Of a stretch of DNA of 64,000 nucleotides, positions 6,717 through 19,944 are shown piece after piece (position 1 is the stretch's first letter; every line of letters begins with the position of its first letter). Source of the DNA: Sphingomonas aerolata (GTDB taxonomy: Bacteria; Pseudomonadota; Alphaproteobacteria; Sphingomonadales; Sphingomonadaceae); NCBI RefSeq assembly GCF_003046295.1, contig NZ_PZZN01000001.1, positions 1,541,220-1,605,219 of the forward strand, written 5' to 3'. The notes under the pieces are model-generated. The model was not told the origin of the DNA. It worked only from the letters and a program-made list of their open reading frames with translations, and did no database searches. Position numbers and translations under genes: made by a program.

Positions 6717-8159
6717 ATGGCGAACGATTCGATGCTCAAATTCGTCGGGCGGGAGCAATCCTATCCCGACAAGCGTAATGCGGCGGAACGCGCGGACGAT
6801 TTCCGCGAGATCGCCGCGCGCTATGCGGTCGAGCCCGCCGAAGAGCAGGCGGGGCGCTGTTCGCAATGCGGCGTGCCCTATTGCTCGGTCCATTGTCCGC
6901 TCCACAACCATATCCCCGACTGGCTGCGCCTGACCGCCGAGGGCCGGCTCCGCGAGGCGTATGAGCTGAGCAACGCGACCTCGACCATGCCCGAGATCTG
7001 CGGTCGCATCTGTCCGCAGGACCGGCTGTGCGAGGGTAATTGCGTCATCGAGTTCACGGGCCACGGCGCGGTCACGATCGGCTCGGTCGAGAAGTTCATC
7101 ACTGACACCGCCTGGGAGAATGGCTGGGTCGAGCCGCTGGTCCCCGGCAAGTCGCGCGGCCAGTCGGTCGGCGTGATCGGGGCAGGGCCTGCCGGGCTGA
7201 GCGCCGCCGAATATCTGCGCGGCCACGGCTATGACGTGCATGTCTATGATCGCTACGACCGCGCGGGCGGTTTGCTCACCTATGGCATTCCCGGGTTCAA
7301 GCTCGAAAAGCCGATCGTCATGCGTCGGGTCGAGCGACTGAAGACCGCGGGGATCGTGTTTCATGAAGGCTTTGCGGTCGGTGACGATGCGAGCCTCGAC
7401 GAGCTGCGCCAGCGCCACGACGCGATCCTGATCGCGACCGGGGTGTACAAGGCGCGCGCGATGGACCTCCCCGGTGGCGGCTCCAATGGCGTGGTCGCCG
7501 CGCTCGACTTTCTCGTCGCGTCGAACCGCAAGGGTTTCGGTGATGCGGTCCCCGCCTTCGACGACGGCAGCCTGAATGCCGAGGGCAAGGACGTCGTCGT
7601 GATCGGCGGCGGCGATACCGCAATGGACTGTGTCCGCACCGCGATCCGCCAGGGCGCCAAGTCGGTGAAGTGCCTCTATCGCCGCGACCGCGCGAACATG
7701 CCGGGGTCGCAGCGCGAAGTCGCCAATGCCGAGGAAGAGGGCGTCGAATTCGTCTGGCTGTCGGGCCCGCAGAGCTTCGACGGCGGCGAGGCTGTGTCGA
7801 GCGTCAAAGTGCGCAAGATGCGCCTCGGCGCGGCCGATGCGAGCGGTCGCCGCACGCCCGAACCTGATCCTGCCGGCGACTATTCGGTCGATGCCGACCT
7901 CGTCATCAAGGCGCTGGGCTTCGATGCCGAGGACCTGCCGACGCTGTTCGCGACGCCCGAACTGGGGGTGAGCCGCTGGGGCACCGTGCTGGTCGACGGC
8001 AAGACGCTGATGACCAGCCTCGACGGCGTGTTCGCGGCGGGCGACATCGTCCGCGGCGCAAGCCTGGTTGTGTGGGCGATCCGTGACGGGCGCGACGTGG
8101 CGGCGACGATGCACAAGTATCTCAAGGCGAAGGCGGCCAGCGCGAAGGTCGCGGCATGA
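6717..8159 (+). CDS. gltD: Glutamate synthase (NADPH) small subunit
   Basis: A 480-residue FAD flavoprotein that passes electrons from NADPH to the large GOGAT subunit, which makes two glutamates from glutamine and 2-oxoglutarate. The amino-terminal ferredoxin-like domain has the cysteine clusters for two 4Fe-4S centres (CSQCGVPYC and HCP from residue 48; ICGRICPQDRLCEGNC later). The FAD-binding GAGPAGLSAAEYL and NADPH-binding GGGDTAMDC motifs follow. The ATG at 6717 was preferred to an in-frame TTG at 6702 because GGAGG lies just before it. Its stop overlaps the start of the next gene (ATGA). In many genomes gltB precedes gltD; here the order is reversed. Confidence 0.96.
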   Translation: MANDSMLKFVGREQSYPDKRNAAERADDFREIAARYAVEPAEEQAGRCSQCGVPYCSVHCPLHNHIPDWLRLTAEGRLREAYELSNATSTMPEICGRICPQDRLCEGNCVIEFTGHGAVTIGSVEKFITDTAWENGWVEPLVPGKSRGQSVGVIGAGPAGLSAAEYLRGHGYDVHVYDRYDRAGGLLTYGIPGFKLEKPIVMRRVERLKTAGIVFHEGFAVGDDASLDELRQRHDAILIATGVYKARAMDLPGGGSNGVVAALDFLVASNRKGFGDAVPAFDDGSLNAEGKDVVVIGGGDTAMDCVRTAIRQGAKSVKCLYRRDRANMPGSQREVANAEEEGVEFVWLSGPQSFDGGEAVSSVKVRKMRLGAADASGRRTPEPDPAGDYSVDADLVIKALGFDAEDLPTLFATPELGVSRWGTVLVDGKTLMTSLDGVFAAGDIVRGASLVVWAIRDGRDVAATMHKYLKAKAASAKVAA

Positions 8160-8737
8160 GGCTCGGGTTTCTCGGGGCGGTTTTGCTGGCGGGTGCGGTA
8201 GTCCCGTCGGCGGCGCATGCGCAGGCAGCGCCTGTTGCCGCCGCGGCCCCTGATCCGGCCCGACTCGCAGCAGCGCGCGAATTGATCGACGTCTTGATGC
8301 CTCCCGAATCGCGCGCGCGGATGATCGAGGGCATGATCGCGCCGATGTTGGGCAATCTCCAGCAGGGCATGGCGCAGAGCCCGATGTTCAGCAGCGCAAT
8401 GGCTAAAAATCCGCAGATGCAGGCGCAGTTTGCCGCCTTCATGAACCAGCAGCAGACTCGCACGCTGACGTTGATGCGCGACGGCATGCCGGGCATGTTC
8501 GATGCGATGGCGCGTGCCTATGCGCGCCGCTTCGACGTTGCCCAGTGTCGCGACATCAAGGCGTTCTTCGCGACGCCGAGCGGACGCCTGTACATGCAGC
8601 AGTCGCTGACGATCATGGCCGATCCTGACGTCGCCGCGTGGCAGCGGTCGATGATGGAATCCTCGATGCGCCACATGCAGGCCGATGTCGCCGAATTCGC
8701 CAAGCACGTTGCCACGCCCGAGCAAAAGAAGAAGTGA
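8156..8737 (+). CDS. DUF2059-type exported protein between gltD and gltB
   Basis: A 193-residue protein with a clear signal peptide (MRLGFLGAVLLAGAVVPSAAHAQA). The mature part is helical, starts with ARELIDVLMPPESRARMIEGM and contains the FDVAQCRDIKAFFATPSGR segment typical of DUF2059 proteins, whose function is unknown. Its ATG overlaps the gltD stop and gltB begins 2 nt after its stop, so the three are almost certainly one translationally coupled operon. A periplasmic protein inside the GOGAT operon is unexpected; any role in glutamate metabolism is not supported by sequence. Confidence 0.8.
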   Translation: MRLGFLGAVLLAGAVVPSAAHAQAAPVAAAAPDPARLAAARELIDVLMPPESRARMIEGMIAPMLGNLQQGMAQSPMFSSAMAKNPQMQAQFAAFMNQQQTRTLTLMRDGMPGMFDAMARAYARRFDVAQCRDIKAFFATPSGRLYMQQSLTIMADPDVAAWQRSMMESSMRHMQADVAEFAKHVATPEQKKK

Positions 8738-8739
8738 CG

Positions 8740-13254
<4,515 letters not shown>

Positions 13255-13271
13255 CTCTGCCGCTTATTCCA

Positions 13272-13369
13272 CCCCGGCGAAGGCCGGGGCCCAGTTGGAA
13301 AGGTTGCAGTAACGGAGCGCGGTGCCTCGTTACCTACGGCCCCCAATTGGGCCCCGGCCTTCGCCGGGG
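13272..13369. repeat. Long dyad repeat after gltB
   Basis: Two 27-nt arms (13272-13298 and 13343-13369) are reverse complements with one mismatch and enclose 44 nt. The arm core is CCCCGGCGAAGGCCGGGG, itself a small palindrome. It belongs to the general class of long extragenic hairpins seen several times in this window. Being just after gltB it may act as a transcription end or RNA stabiliser. Confidence 0.75.
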
Positions 13370-13386
13370 AGGGGGAAAGAAGGGGG

Positions 13387-13510
13387 TTCACGCGGAGACG
13401 CGGAGACGCGGAGCTTGAATCCCCTCTTCGCTTCTTGATCGCGAACGGTGATGAAGGAGCTTCGCTCACAGCGAGCGCGACACCTCCGCGCCTCCGCGTC
13501 TCCGCGCGAA
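13387..13510. repeat. Dyad repeat, CGCGGAGACGCGGAG family, copy 1
   Basis: Arms at 13387-13413 and 13484-13510 are reverse complements with two mismatches around a 70-nt centre. Inside each arm the unit ACGCGGAG recurs. A second copy of the same family is at 41905-41977. With the preceding repeat it fills most of the 326-nt gap between gltB and the GST gene; nothing coding is seen there. Confidence 0.75.
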
Positions 13511-13580
13511 CCCAATCTTCTTACGCGCCGGCAAACCCGCGCTAGTGACACACCCGCCCGATGCCGCCTAAACGGACGCT

Positions 13581-14255
13581 ATGTGGCAGCTTTATCAATT
13601 CCCCTTATGTCCCTTCTCGCGAAAGGTGCGCTTGCTGCTGGGCGAGAAGGGCATCGGCTACGAGCTCGTCCGCGAATCGCCCTGGGAGCGGCGTGACGAG
13701 TTCATGGACATGAACCCCGCGGGTCAGACGCCGGTGATGGTCGATGCGTCGCGCGGCGTCGCGCCGCTGATCGATTCGATGGCGATCTGCGAATTTTTCG
13801 AGGAAACCGTCGAGAAGTCGGCGATGATCAACGGCACCGCGACCAACCGCGCGGAGATCCGCCGGCTGGTGACGTGGTTCGACACGCATTTCTATCGCGA
13901 CGTGACCGGCCCCTTGCTCCACGAGCGGATGGTCAAGCGCCTCGCGCACCGCGCCGCACCCGATGCCAAGGGCCTGCGCGAGGCGATGAAGGCAGCGGTG
14001 GGGCATCTGGACTACACCGATTACCTGCTCGATCACCGCAACTGGCTGGGCGGCGCGACGATGAGCCTGGTCGATCTGGCCGCCGCGGCGCAGATCTCGG
14101 TCACGGATTATCTCGGCGGGATCGACTGGAAGGGGCACGACCAGACGGCACGCTGGTATCGCGGGTTCAAGAGCCGGCCGAGCTTTCGTCCCTTGCTGAG
14201 CGAACGCATGGAATTGATCGCGCCGCCCGCGCATTACGACAATGTGGACTTCTGA
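13581..14255 (+). CDS. Glutathione S-transferase family protein
   Basis: A 224-residue two-domain protein. The amino-terminal thioredoxin-like domain begins WQLYQFPLCPFSRKVRLLLGEKG, with the CPFS segment in the position of the catalytic turn, and has the cis-proline region AGQTPVMV and a DSMAICEFFEE motif that binds the glutathione gamma-glutamyl group. The carboxyl domain is all helical with LVDLAAAAQISVTDYLG. The substrate cannot be predicted. csaA starts 2 nt after its stop, so the two are probably one operon. The start lies a short distance after a block of repeats and no strong ribosome binding site is seen. Confidence 0.88.
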   Translation: MWQLYQFPLCPFSRKVRLLLGEKGIGYELVRESPWERRDEFMDMNPAGQTPVMVDASRGVAPLIDSMAICEFFEETVEKSAMINGTATNRAEIRRLVTWFDTHFYRDVTGPLLHERMVKRLAHRAAPDAKGLREAMKAAVGHLDYTDYLLDHRNWLGGATMSLVDLAAAAQISVTDYLGGIDWKGHDQTARWYRGFKSRPSFRPLLSERMELIAPPAHYDNVDF

Positions 14256-14257
14256 CG

Positions 14258-14602
14258 ATGGCCGAGCCCGGAATCGCGTTCGACGACTTTGCTAGGGTCG
14301 ATATCCGGGTCGGGACGATCATCGCGGTCGAGCCCTTTCCCGAGGCCCGCAAGCCTGCGTTCAAGCTGACGATCGATTTCGGTGACACGATCGGAACCAA
14401 GCGATCCTCGGCCCAGATCACCGACCATTATTCGCCGGAGACGCTCGTCGGCCGCCAGGTCGCCGCGGTGGTCAATTTCCCGCCGCGGCAGATCGGGCCG
14501 ATGATGTCCGAGGTGCTGACGCTGGGCTTTCCCGATTCAGACGGCAAGGTCGTGCTGATCGCACCGTCCGAGCCCGTTCCGAACGGCGGCCGCCTCTTCT
14601 GA
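14258..14602 (+). CDS. csaA: CsaA-like tRNA-binding protein
   Basis: A 114-residue single-domain OB-fold protein of the EMAP/Trbp111 type, described in Bacillus as an export-related chaperone and tRNA binder. Diagnostic stretches are FDDFARVDIRVGTIIAVEPF, ARKPAFKLTIDFG and KRSSAQITDHY, then FPPRQIGPMMSEVLTLGF. The length matches the family. ATG 14258 follows the GST stop by 2 nt; longer in-frame versions starting inside the GST gene are not credible. Confidence 0.92.
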   Translation: MAEPGIAFDDFARVDIRVGTIIAVEPFPEARKPAFKLTIDFGDTIGTKRSSAQITDHYSPETLVGRQVAAVVNFPPRQIGPMMSEVLTLGFPDSDGKVVLIAPSEPVPNGGRLF

Positions 14603-14612
14603 CGCGCCGCCG

Positions 14613-14634
14613 TCCGGGCCGAATACGGCCCGGA
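14613..14634. terminator. Hairpin between csaA and pepN
   Basis: A perfect 9-bp stem with loop AATA lies in the 34-nt space between the two converging stop codons. No U-run follows on either strand, so it may act as a weak or Rho-assisted bidirectional terminator. Confidence 0.5.
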
Positions 14635-14636
14635 GC

Positions 14637-17249
14637 CTAGCCCTCGAGGCTTTTCGAGCTCTGCTCGACCATGTCGCGCGACAAGCCGGGCGTGTGCAGG
14701 ATCCGCTCGAGTTCCGCACGCATCAGCCCGGCGCGTTTGGCGTCGAACCGGCGCCAGCGACCGAGCGGCGGCAGGAGCTTTGCCGCCGTCTGCGGATTGA
14801 GCCGGTCGAGCGCAATTAGATGATCCGCGAGGAAGCGATAGCCGCTGCCGTCGATCGCATGGAAGGCACGCTGGTTTGCCGCGAACGCGCCGATGAGAGC
14901 GCGCGCGCGGTTCGGATTGGTCAGCGTGAAGTCGGGATGGCGGGCGAGCGCCGCGACGACCGTGCCGGTATCGTCGCGTGACGACTGGGCCTGGGTCTGA
15001 AACCACTTGTCGAGCACCAGCGGATTGCTGCTGTAGCGCGCGTAGAAGCGGTCGAGCGCCGTGTCGCGCTGTGCCGCCGTCGAGCTGACGAGCGCGGTCA
15101 GCGCGCCCTGGCGGTCGGTCATGTTGTCCGCCCCCTCGAACTGCGCGAGTGCCAGTTCGGCAGCGTCGGGTGCGTCGCTCGCCATGATATAGGCGAGCGC
15201 GACCGAGCGCAGCCGGCGCAGGCCCTTGCCCTCCGGCGTATAGGCAAAGGGTGCCGAACCGGCGCGCGCATGCGCCTGACGCCACTGGCGTTCGAGCTGC
15301 GTGCCGAGATCGCGACGCAGGCCGTCGCGCGCGCGGAAGATGGCGTCGGGATCGACGATCCGCGTCTGGTCGCCGATAAAGCTCTCGGAGGGCAGCATCA
15401 CCGCTTCAGCGATGAAGGCGGGGTCGAGATCGGGATCCTCCAGCGTCCGGGCGACCGCAGCGATGACACCGTCATGCTCCGCCCGACCCGTGCTCGCGCT
15501 GGCCACGAGCGTCTCGAGCATCAGCTGCTGCATCGCCTCGTACCGCGCAAAGGGATCGTCGTCATGCGCGCTGAGAAAGGCGAGATCCGCGGCGCTACGA
15601 TCGCTTTCGACCACGACCGGCGCGGAAAAGCCGCGGTTGATCGACAGGACCGGGCGTTCGTCGATCCCCTCGAACCGGATCGTCTCGCCCGGCCCGTCGA
15701 GCAGGACGAGCCGTTCGTCGATCAGGGCGGTGCCCGTGTCGGCGCCGAACAGCTTGATCGCGAGCGGCAGGACCATCGGCGCCTTGTCCGGCTGGCCCGG
15801 CGTGGCGGGCACATGCTGCGCCAGCGTCAGCGTCGCGCGCCGCGCCGCGGGATCATGCGACAGGCTTGCCGAGAGACGCGGAGTGCCTGCCTGCGAATAC
15901 CAGAGGCGGAACTGCGTCAGATCGATCCCGCTCGCCTCCTCCATGCTGGCGACGAAATCCTCGCAGGTCGCGGCGGTGCCGTCGAAGCGGTCGAAATACA
16001 GATCGGTCCCCGCCCGGAAGTTCTTCGGCCCAAGGATCGCCGCCATCATGCGGATCAGCTCGGCGCCCTTGTTGTAGATGGTCGCGGTGTAGAAGTTCGA
16101 GATCTCCTGGTAGGATTCTGGGCGGACGGGATGCGCGAGCGGTCCTGAATCCTCGGGAAACTGGGACGCGCGCAGGCCGCGGACGTCCTCGATCCGCTTG
16201 ACCGCGCGGCTGCCCTGGTCGGCGGAGAAGCCCTGGTCGCGATAGACCGTGAAGCCCTCCTTCAGTGACAGCTGGAACCAGTCGCGGCAGGTGATCCGGT
16301 TGCCCGACCAGTTATGGAAATATTCGTGCGCGACGACCGCGGCGATCGCGTCATAGTCATAATCGGTCGCGGTATCGGGGTCGGCCAGGATGTAGCGCGA
16401 GTTGAAGATGTTGAGCCCCTTGTTCTCCATCGCGCCGAAATTGAAGTCGTCGACCGCGACGATGTTGAACACGTCGAGATCATATTCGCGGCCATAGGTC
16501 GCCTCGTCCCAGGCCATGGAGAGCGCCAGCGCCTCAAGCGCATGATCGGTCTTGGCAAGTTCGGCCTTGCGCACCCAGATGCCGAGCGACACCTCGCGCC
16601 CCGACATCGTCGTGAAACTGCCCGAATTGACCGCGAGATCCCCGGCGACGATCGCGAACAGATAGGAGGGCTTGGGGAAGGGGTCGTTCCATTCCGCCCA
16701 GTGGCGGCCATCGGCGAGATCGCCCTGTGCGACGGGGTCGCCGTTCGCCAGCAGCACGGGGAAGCGCGCCTTGTCGGCGGTCATCCGCACCGAATAGCGG
16801 CTGAGCACGTCGGGGCGGTCGGGGAAATAGGTGATGCGGCGAAACCCCTCCGCCTCGCACTGCGTGCACAGATTGCCGCCCGAGGCATAGAGCCCCATCA
16901 ACTGGGTGTTGCGGTCGGGGGCGATCTCGACCTCGGTCTCGACGACATGCGCGTCACCCGACAGGGGGATCACCAGCTGCTCGCCCTCGAAATGCCAGTC
17001 GTTGACCGCGACGCCGTCGACCATGATCGACAGCGGTCGCTGGCCTGCCCCATCGAGCTTCAGCGGATCGCGGTGGTCACCGTTGCGGGTTACGGAGAGC
17101 GTGGCGATGACGCGTGTCGCGGACGGATCGAGCGTGAACTCCAGCCGTGTCGTCGGCACCAGCCAGGCCGGCGCCGTATAATCGACCCGTCGAATGGCGA
17201 CCGGGGCAGCGATGTCGGGCTGGGCGAGGCTGTGTTGGATGTCGAGCAT
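14637..17249 (-). CDS. pepN: Aminopeptidase N (M1 family)
   Basis: An 870-residue zinc aminopeptidase that removes amino-terminal residues from peptides in the cytoplasm. The GAMENKGLNIFN substrate-binding motif is followed by the zinc motif HEYFHNWSGNR, and the second glutamate ligand sits in LKEGFTVYRDQGFSAD. Length and motif spacing fit the E. coli PepN type with the DUF3458 carboxyl-terminal domains. The ATG at 17249 was taken because the protein then starts at MLDIQHSLAQ; an in-frame ATG 96 nt upstream adds unrelated sequence. It converges with csaA and is divergent from the M28 peptidase, leaving a 119-nt shared promoter region. Confidence 0.95.
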   Translation of the reverse strand: MLDIQHSLAQPDIAAPVAIRRVDYTAPAWLVPTTRLEFTLDPSATRVIATLSVTRNGDHRDPLKLDGAGQRPLSIMVDGVAVNDWHFEGEQLVIPLSGDAHVVETEVEIAPDRNTQLMGLYASGGNLCTQCEAEGFRRITYFPDRPDVLSRYSVRMTADKARFPVLLANGDPVAQGDLADGRHWAEWNDPFPKPSYLFAIVAGDLAVNSGSFTTMSGREVSLGIWVRKAELAKTDHALEALALSMAWDEATYGREYDLDVFNIVAVDDFNFGAMENKGLNIFNSRYILADPDTATDYDYDAIAAVVAHEYFHNWSGNRITCRDWFQLSLKEGFTVYRDQGFSADQGSRAVKRIEDVRGLRASQFPEDSGPLAHPVRPESYQEISNFYTATIYNKGAELIRMMAAILGPKNFRAGTDLYFDRFDGTAATCEDFVASMEEASGIDLTQFRLWYSQAGTPRLSASLSHDPAARRATLTLAQHVPATPGQPDKAPMVLPLAIKLFGADTGTALIDERLVLLDGPGETIRFEGIDERPVLSINRGFSAPVVVESDRSAADLAFLSAHDDDPFARYEAMQQLMLETLVASASTGRAEHDGVIAAVARTLEDPDLDPAFIAEAVMLPSESFIGDQTRIVDPDAIFRARDGLRRDLGTQLERQWRQAHARAGSAPFAYTPEGKGLRRLRSVALAYIMASDAPDAAELALAQFEGADNMTDRQGALTALVSSTAAQRDTALDRFYARYSSNPLVLDKWFQTQAQSSRDDTGTVVAALARHPDFTLTNPNRARALIGAFAANQRAFHAIDGSGYRFLADHLIALDRLNPQTAAKLLPPLGRWRRFDAKRAGLMRAELERILHTPGLSRDMVEQSSKSLEG

Positions 17250-17368
17250 AGACGTCGAATATAGGGGCCGTCGCGGGCTCCGCCAGCCAAAGCTTGCCGG
17301 GCTGTGCTTGCGTGTCGCGGCCGGCGTGCTACCCGGCTGCAACACGTTCGTCTTGCGAGGATTTCGGC

Positions 17369-19111
17369 ATGTATCGGTTCATCGGCGCGCTCTCGGTGCT
17401 CGCCCTCTCCACGGCGACGCTGGCGCAGACGTCGGCTCCGCAACCGAAAGCCGCCGCGCCGACACCGGCCGCCGCATCGGGGGCCACCGCGGCGGCAAAG
17501 CCCGATCCGGCGATCCTCAATGCACGGCTCGCAGCAACGCTGCCGGCGGATCAGGCGGCGATGAAGGCGCACGTCCTGTTTCTCGCCTCCGATGCGATGA
17601 AGGGGCGCGAGGCGGGCAGCCCCGAGTTCGACATCGCCGCGCAATATGTCGCGGCGCAATTCTATGCCGCCGGTCTGCGGCCGGGCGGTGACGATGCCGG
17701 CTATCTGCAGCGCGTACCGCTGGTCAGCTACAAGGCCGCGGACAAGGGCAGCTTCACCTGGACGCCGCAGTCGGGAGCCGCGCAGCCGCTGGTGTTCGCG
17801 GCAGACTATGTACCCGCTGCGAACGGTGCCAAGGCCGATACCGCGGTGTCGGCGCCGATCGTGTTCGTCGGCTATGGCATCGACGCCCCGCAATACGGCC
17901 AGAACGACTATGCCGGCGTCGACGTGCGCGGCAAGATCGTCGCCTATTTCGGCGGTGCGCCGGCGCGGTTCAGCGGCGAGGAACGTGCCTTTTTCGGATC
18001 CGGCGGCACCAAGGCCCGGACTGCCGAAAGCAAGGGGGCGGTCGGCGTGATCACGCTCGAAAGCCCGCGGACCGCCAAGGCCCGCCCGTTCGCGCGATCG
18101 GCGCAATTCTACGACACCGCCCGGATGACCTGGGCCAACCCCGACGGCACCGGCAAGGTCGACGCGCCCGGCGCGCCGTCGCTCGGCACGCTGAGTGTTG
18201 CGGGCGCAACCAAGCTGTTCGGCGCGTCATGGAAGGCGATTGCCAAGCAGGCGCGGTCGGACAATGCGAAGTTCAAGTCCGCGCCGCTTGCAGGCACGCT
18301 GACGGTTGCGACCAAGACGAGCTTCGCGCCGGCGGTAAGCAGCAATGTCGTCGGCGTCATTCCCGGCACCGATCCGGTGCTCGGCAAGGAGGTCGTCGTG
18401 CTGTCCGCGCATCTCGATCATATCGGCATCACCCGGCCCGCGAACGGCGCGAAGGACGGCGATGCGCTCAACAACGGCGCGCTCGACAATGCGATCGGCA
18501 TCGCCAGCCTGATCGAGGAAGCCAAGCGCTTCACGACCAGCGGCAAGGGCTCGAAGCGCACGCTGATCTTCCTCGCGGTCACGGGCGAGGAAAAGGGGCT
18601 GGTCGGCAGCGATTATTTCACCAACCATCCGACCGTGCCGCTCGCCAATATCGTCGCGGACGTGAACCTCGACATGCCGATCCTGACCTACAAGTTCGAG
18701 GACATGGTGGTGTTCGGCGCGGAGCGATCGACGCTCGGCCCGATTGTCCAAAAGGCAGTCGCGGCGATCGGTGTCGGCCTGTCGCCCGATCCGATGCCCG
18801 AAGAGGGAATCTTCGTCCGCTCGGATCATTTCCGCTTCGTCCAGAAGGGGATCCCGGCGGTGTTCCTGTGGCCGGGGCAGAAGGGGCCGGGCAAGGCCGC
18901 GGTCGCCTATTTCATGGCGAACAATTATCACAAGCCGTCTGACGATCTGTCGCAGCCGATCCTGTGGGATCAGGGCGTGCGGTTCGTCGATGCGAACTAC
19001 CGGATCGCCCGCGAGATCGCCGATGGCGCGGAGCGGCCGGTCTGGAATGCGGGCGATTATTTCGGCACGCTCTACAAGGGCCCGATGGGCCGGGCAGCGG
19101 CCGCGAAATGA
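17369..19111 (+). CDS. Exported M28 family metallopeptidase with PA domain
   Basis: A 580-residue secreted peptidase. A signal peptide (MYRFIGALSVLALSTATLAQ) is followed by a low-complexity Ala/Pro linker. A PA-like insert lies in the first half (IVFVGYGIDAPQYGQNDYAG) and the M28 catalytic domain in the second. Zinc ligands and base are visible in order: SAHLDHIG, NNGALDNAIG, TGEEKGLVGSDYF, VNLDMPI and SDHFRF. Such enzymes remove amino-terminal residues in the periplasm or outside the cell. GAGG about 9 nt upstream supports ATG 17369. It overlaps the next gene by 4 nt (ATGA), implying coupled translation. Confidence 0.9.
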   Translation: MYRFIGALSVLALSTATLAQTSAPQPKAAAPTPAAASGATAAAKPDPAILNARLAATLPADQAAMKAHVLFLASDAMKGREAGSPEFDIAAQYVAAQFYAAGLRPGGDDAGYLQRVPLVSYKAADKGSFTWTPQSGAAQPLVFAADYVPAANGAKADTAVSAPIVFVGYGIDAPQYGQNDYAGVDVRGKIVAYFGGAPARFSGEERAFFGSGGTKARTAESKGAVGVITLESPRTAKARPFARSAQFYDTARMTWANPDGTGKVDAPGAPSLGTLSVAGATKLFGASWKAIAKQARSDNAKFKSAPLAGTLTVATKTSFAPAVSSNVVGVIPGTDPVLGKEVVVLSAHLDHIGITRPANGAKDGDALNNGALDNAIGIASLIEEAKRFTTSGKGSKRTLIFLAVTGEEKGLVGSDYFTNHPTVPLANIVADVNLDMPILTYKFEDMVVFGAERSTLGPIVQKAVAAIGVGLSPDPMPEEGIFVRSDHFRFVQKGIPAVFLWPGQKGPGKAAVAYFMANNYHKPSDDLSQPILWDQGVRFVDANYRIAREIADGAERPVWNAGDYFGTLYKGPMGRAAAAK

Positions 19112-19944
19112 GCCGGCTGCTCGTCTTCGGCCTCGGCTATACCGCGTCGCGGATCGCACGCCGCCTGGCCGGGGACGGGTGGCATGTCGTCGGCACGTCG
19201 CGCGACGGTCGCGGCGACACGATCCGGTTCGACGACGCCGCCGCGGTCATGACGGAGATCGCCGCGGCGACGCATATCCTGTCCTCGGTCCCGCCCGAGC
19301 ATGACGCCGACCCCGTGCTGGCGCGCTACGGATCGGCGCTGCTGCGGACGCGCGCCTGGCTCGGCTATCTGTCGTCGACCGGCGTGTACGGCGATGCCGG
19401 TGGTGCCTGGGTCGACGAGACCGCGCCGATCGGCGGCGGACGTCGGAGCGCGCGCGCGGCGGCGGATGCCGACTGGCTCGCGATTGGTGCACGGACGTTT
19501 CGGCTGCCCGGCATCTATGGCCCCGGCCGGTCGCCGCTCGACCGCGTGCGTGAGGGCAAGGCGCACCGGATCGACCAGCCGGGACAGGTGTTCAGTCGCG
19601 CGCATGTCGACGATATCGGCGCGGGCGTGATCGCGGCGTTCGATGCGCCGGCGGGCGCCTATAATCTGGCGGATGACGTTCCCGCGTCGCAGAACGACGT
19701 CGTCGCCTTTGCCGCGGCGCTGCTCGGCCTGCCCGCGCCGCCGTTCGTGACGATCGAGCAGTTGTCGGCCATGGGGCGCGGCTTCTATGCCGAGAACCGG
19801 CGGGTCGCGAACGGCAAGGCGAAGCGCGTCCTGCGCTGGACGCCGACCTGGCCGGATTACCGGGCGGGTCTGCGGGCGCTGAGTGCGATGACGAGCCCGG
19901 CACCTGCGAGCACCGCACCGGCCACCGCCAGCGTCGACCAGTGA
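19108..19944 (+). CDS. NAD-dependent epimerase/dehydratase-like protein
   Basis: A 278-residue protein of the atypical SDR group similar to YeeZ/YbjT-like proteins. It starts RLLVFGLGYTASRIARRLAG, a GxGYxxxxxA nucleotide-binding turn, and has YLSSTGVYGD and FRLPGIYGPGRSPLD, the usual active-site and substrate segments, but the catalytic Tyr-x-x-x-Lys is not evident, so it may bind NAD(P) without dehydrogenase activity. The start overlaps the M28 peptidase stop. Its last 88 nt run into the 3' end of the convergent EamA gene, and the final 20 or so residues (SPAPASTAPATASVDQ) look like a non-homologous tail. Confidence 0.8.
   Translation: MSRLLVFGLGYTASRIARRLAGDGWHVVGTSRDGRGDTIRFDDAAAVMTEIAAATHILSSVPPEHDADPVLARYGSALLRTRAWLGYLSSTGVYGDAGGAWVDETAPIGGGRRSARAAADADWLAIGARTFRLPGIYGPGRSPLDRVREGKAHRIDQPGQVFSRAHVDDIGAGVIAAFDAPAGAYNLADDVPASQNDVVAFAAALLGLPAPPFVTIEQLSAMGRGFYAENRRVANGKAKRVLRWTPTWPDYRAGLRALSAMTSPAPASTAPATASVDQ

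Noticed and set aside
13255..13580. Possible CRISPR or tandem array in the repeat-filled gap
   Set aside because: The repeats are two inverted pairs of different sequence, not regularly spaced direct repeats with unique spacers, and there are no cas genes.
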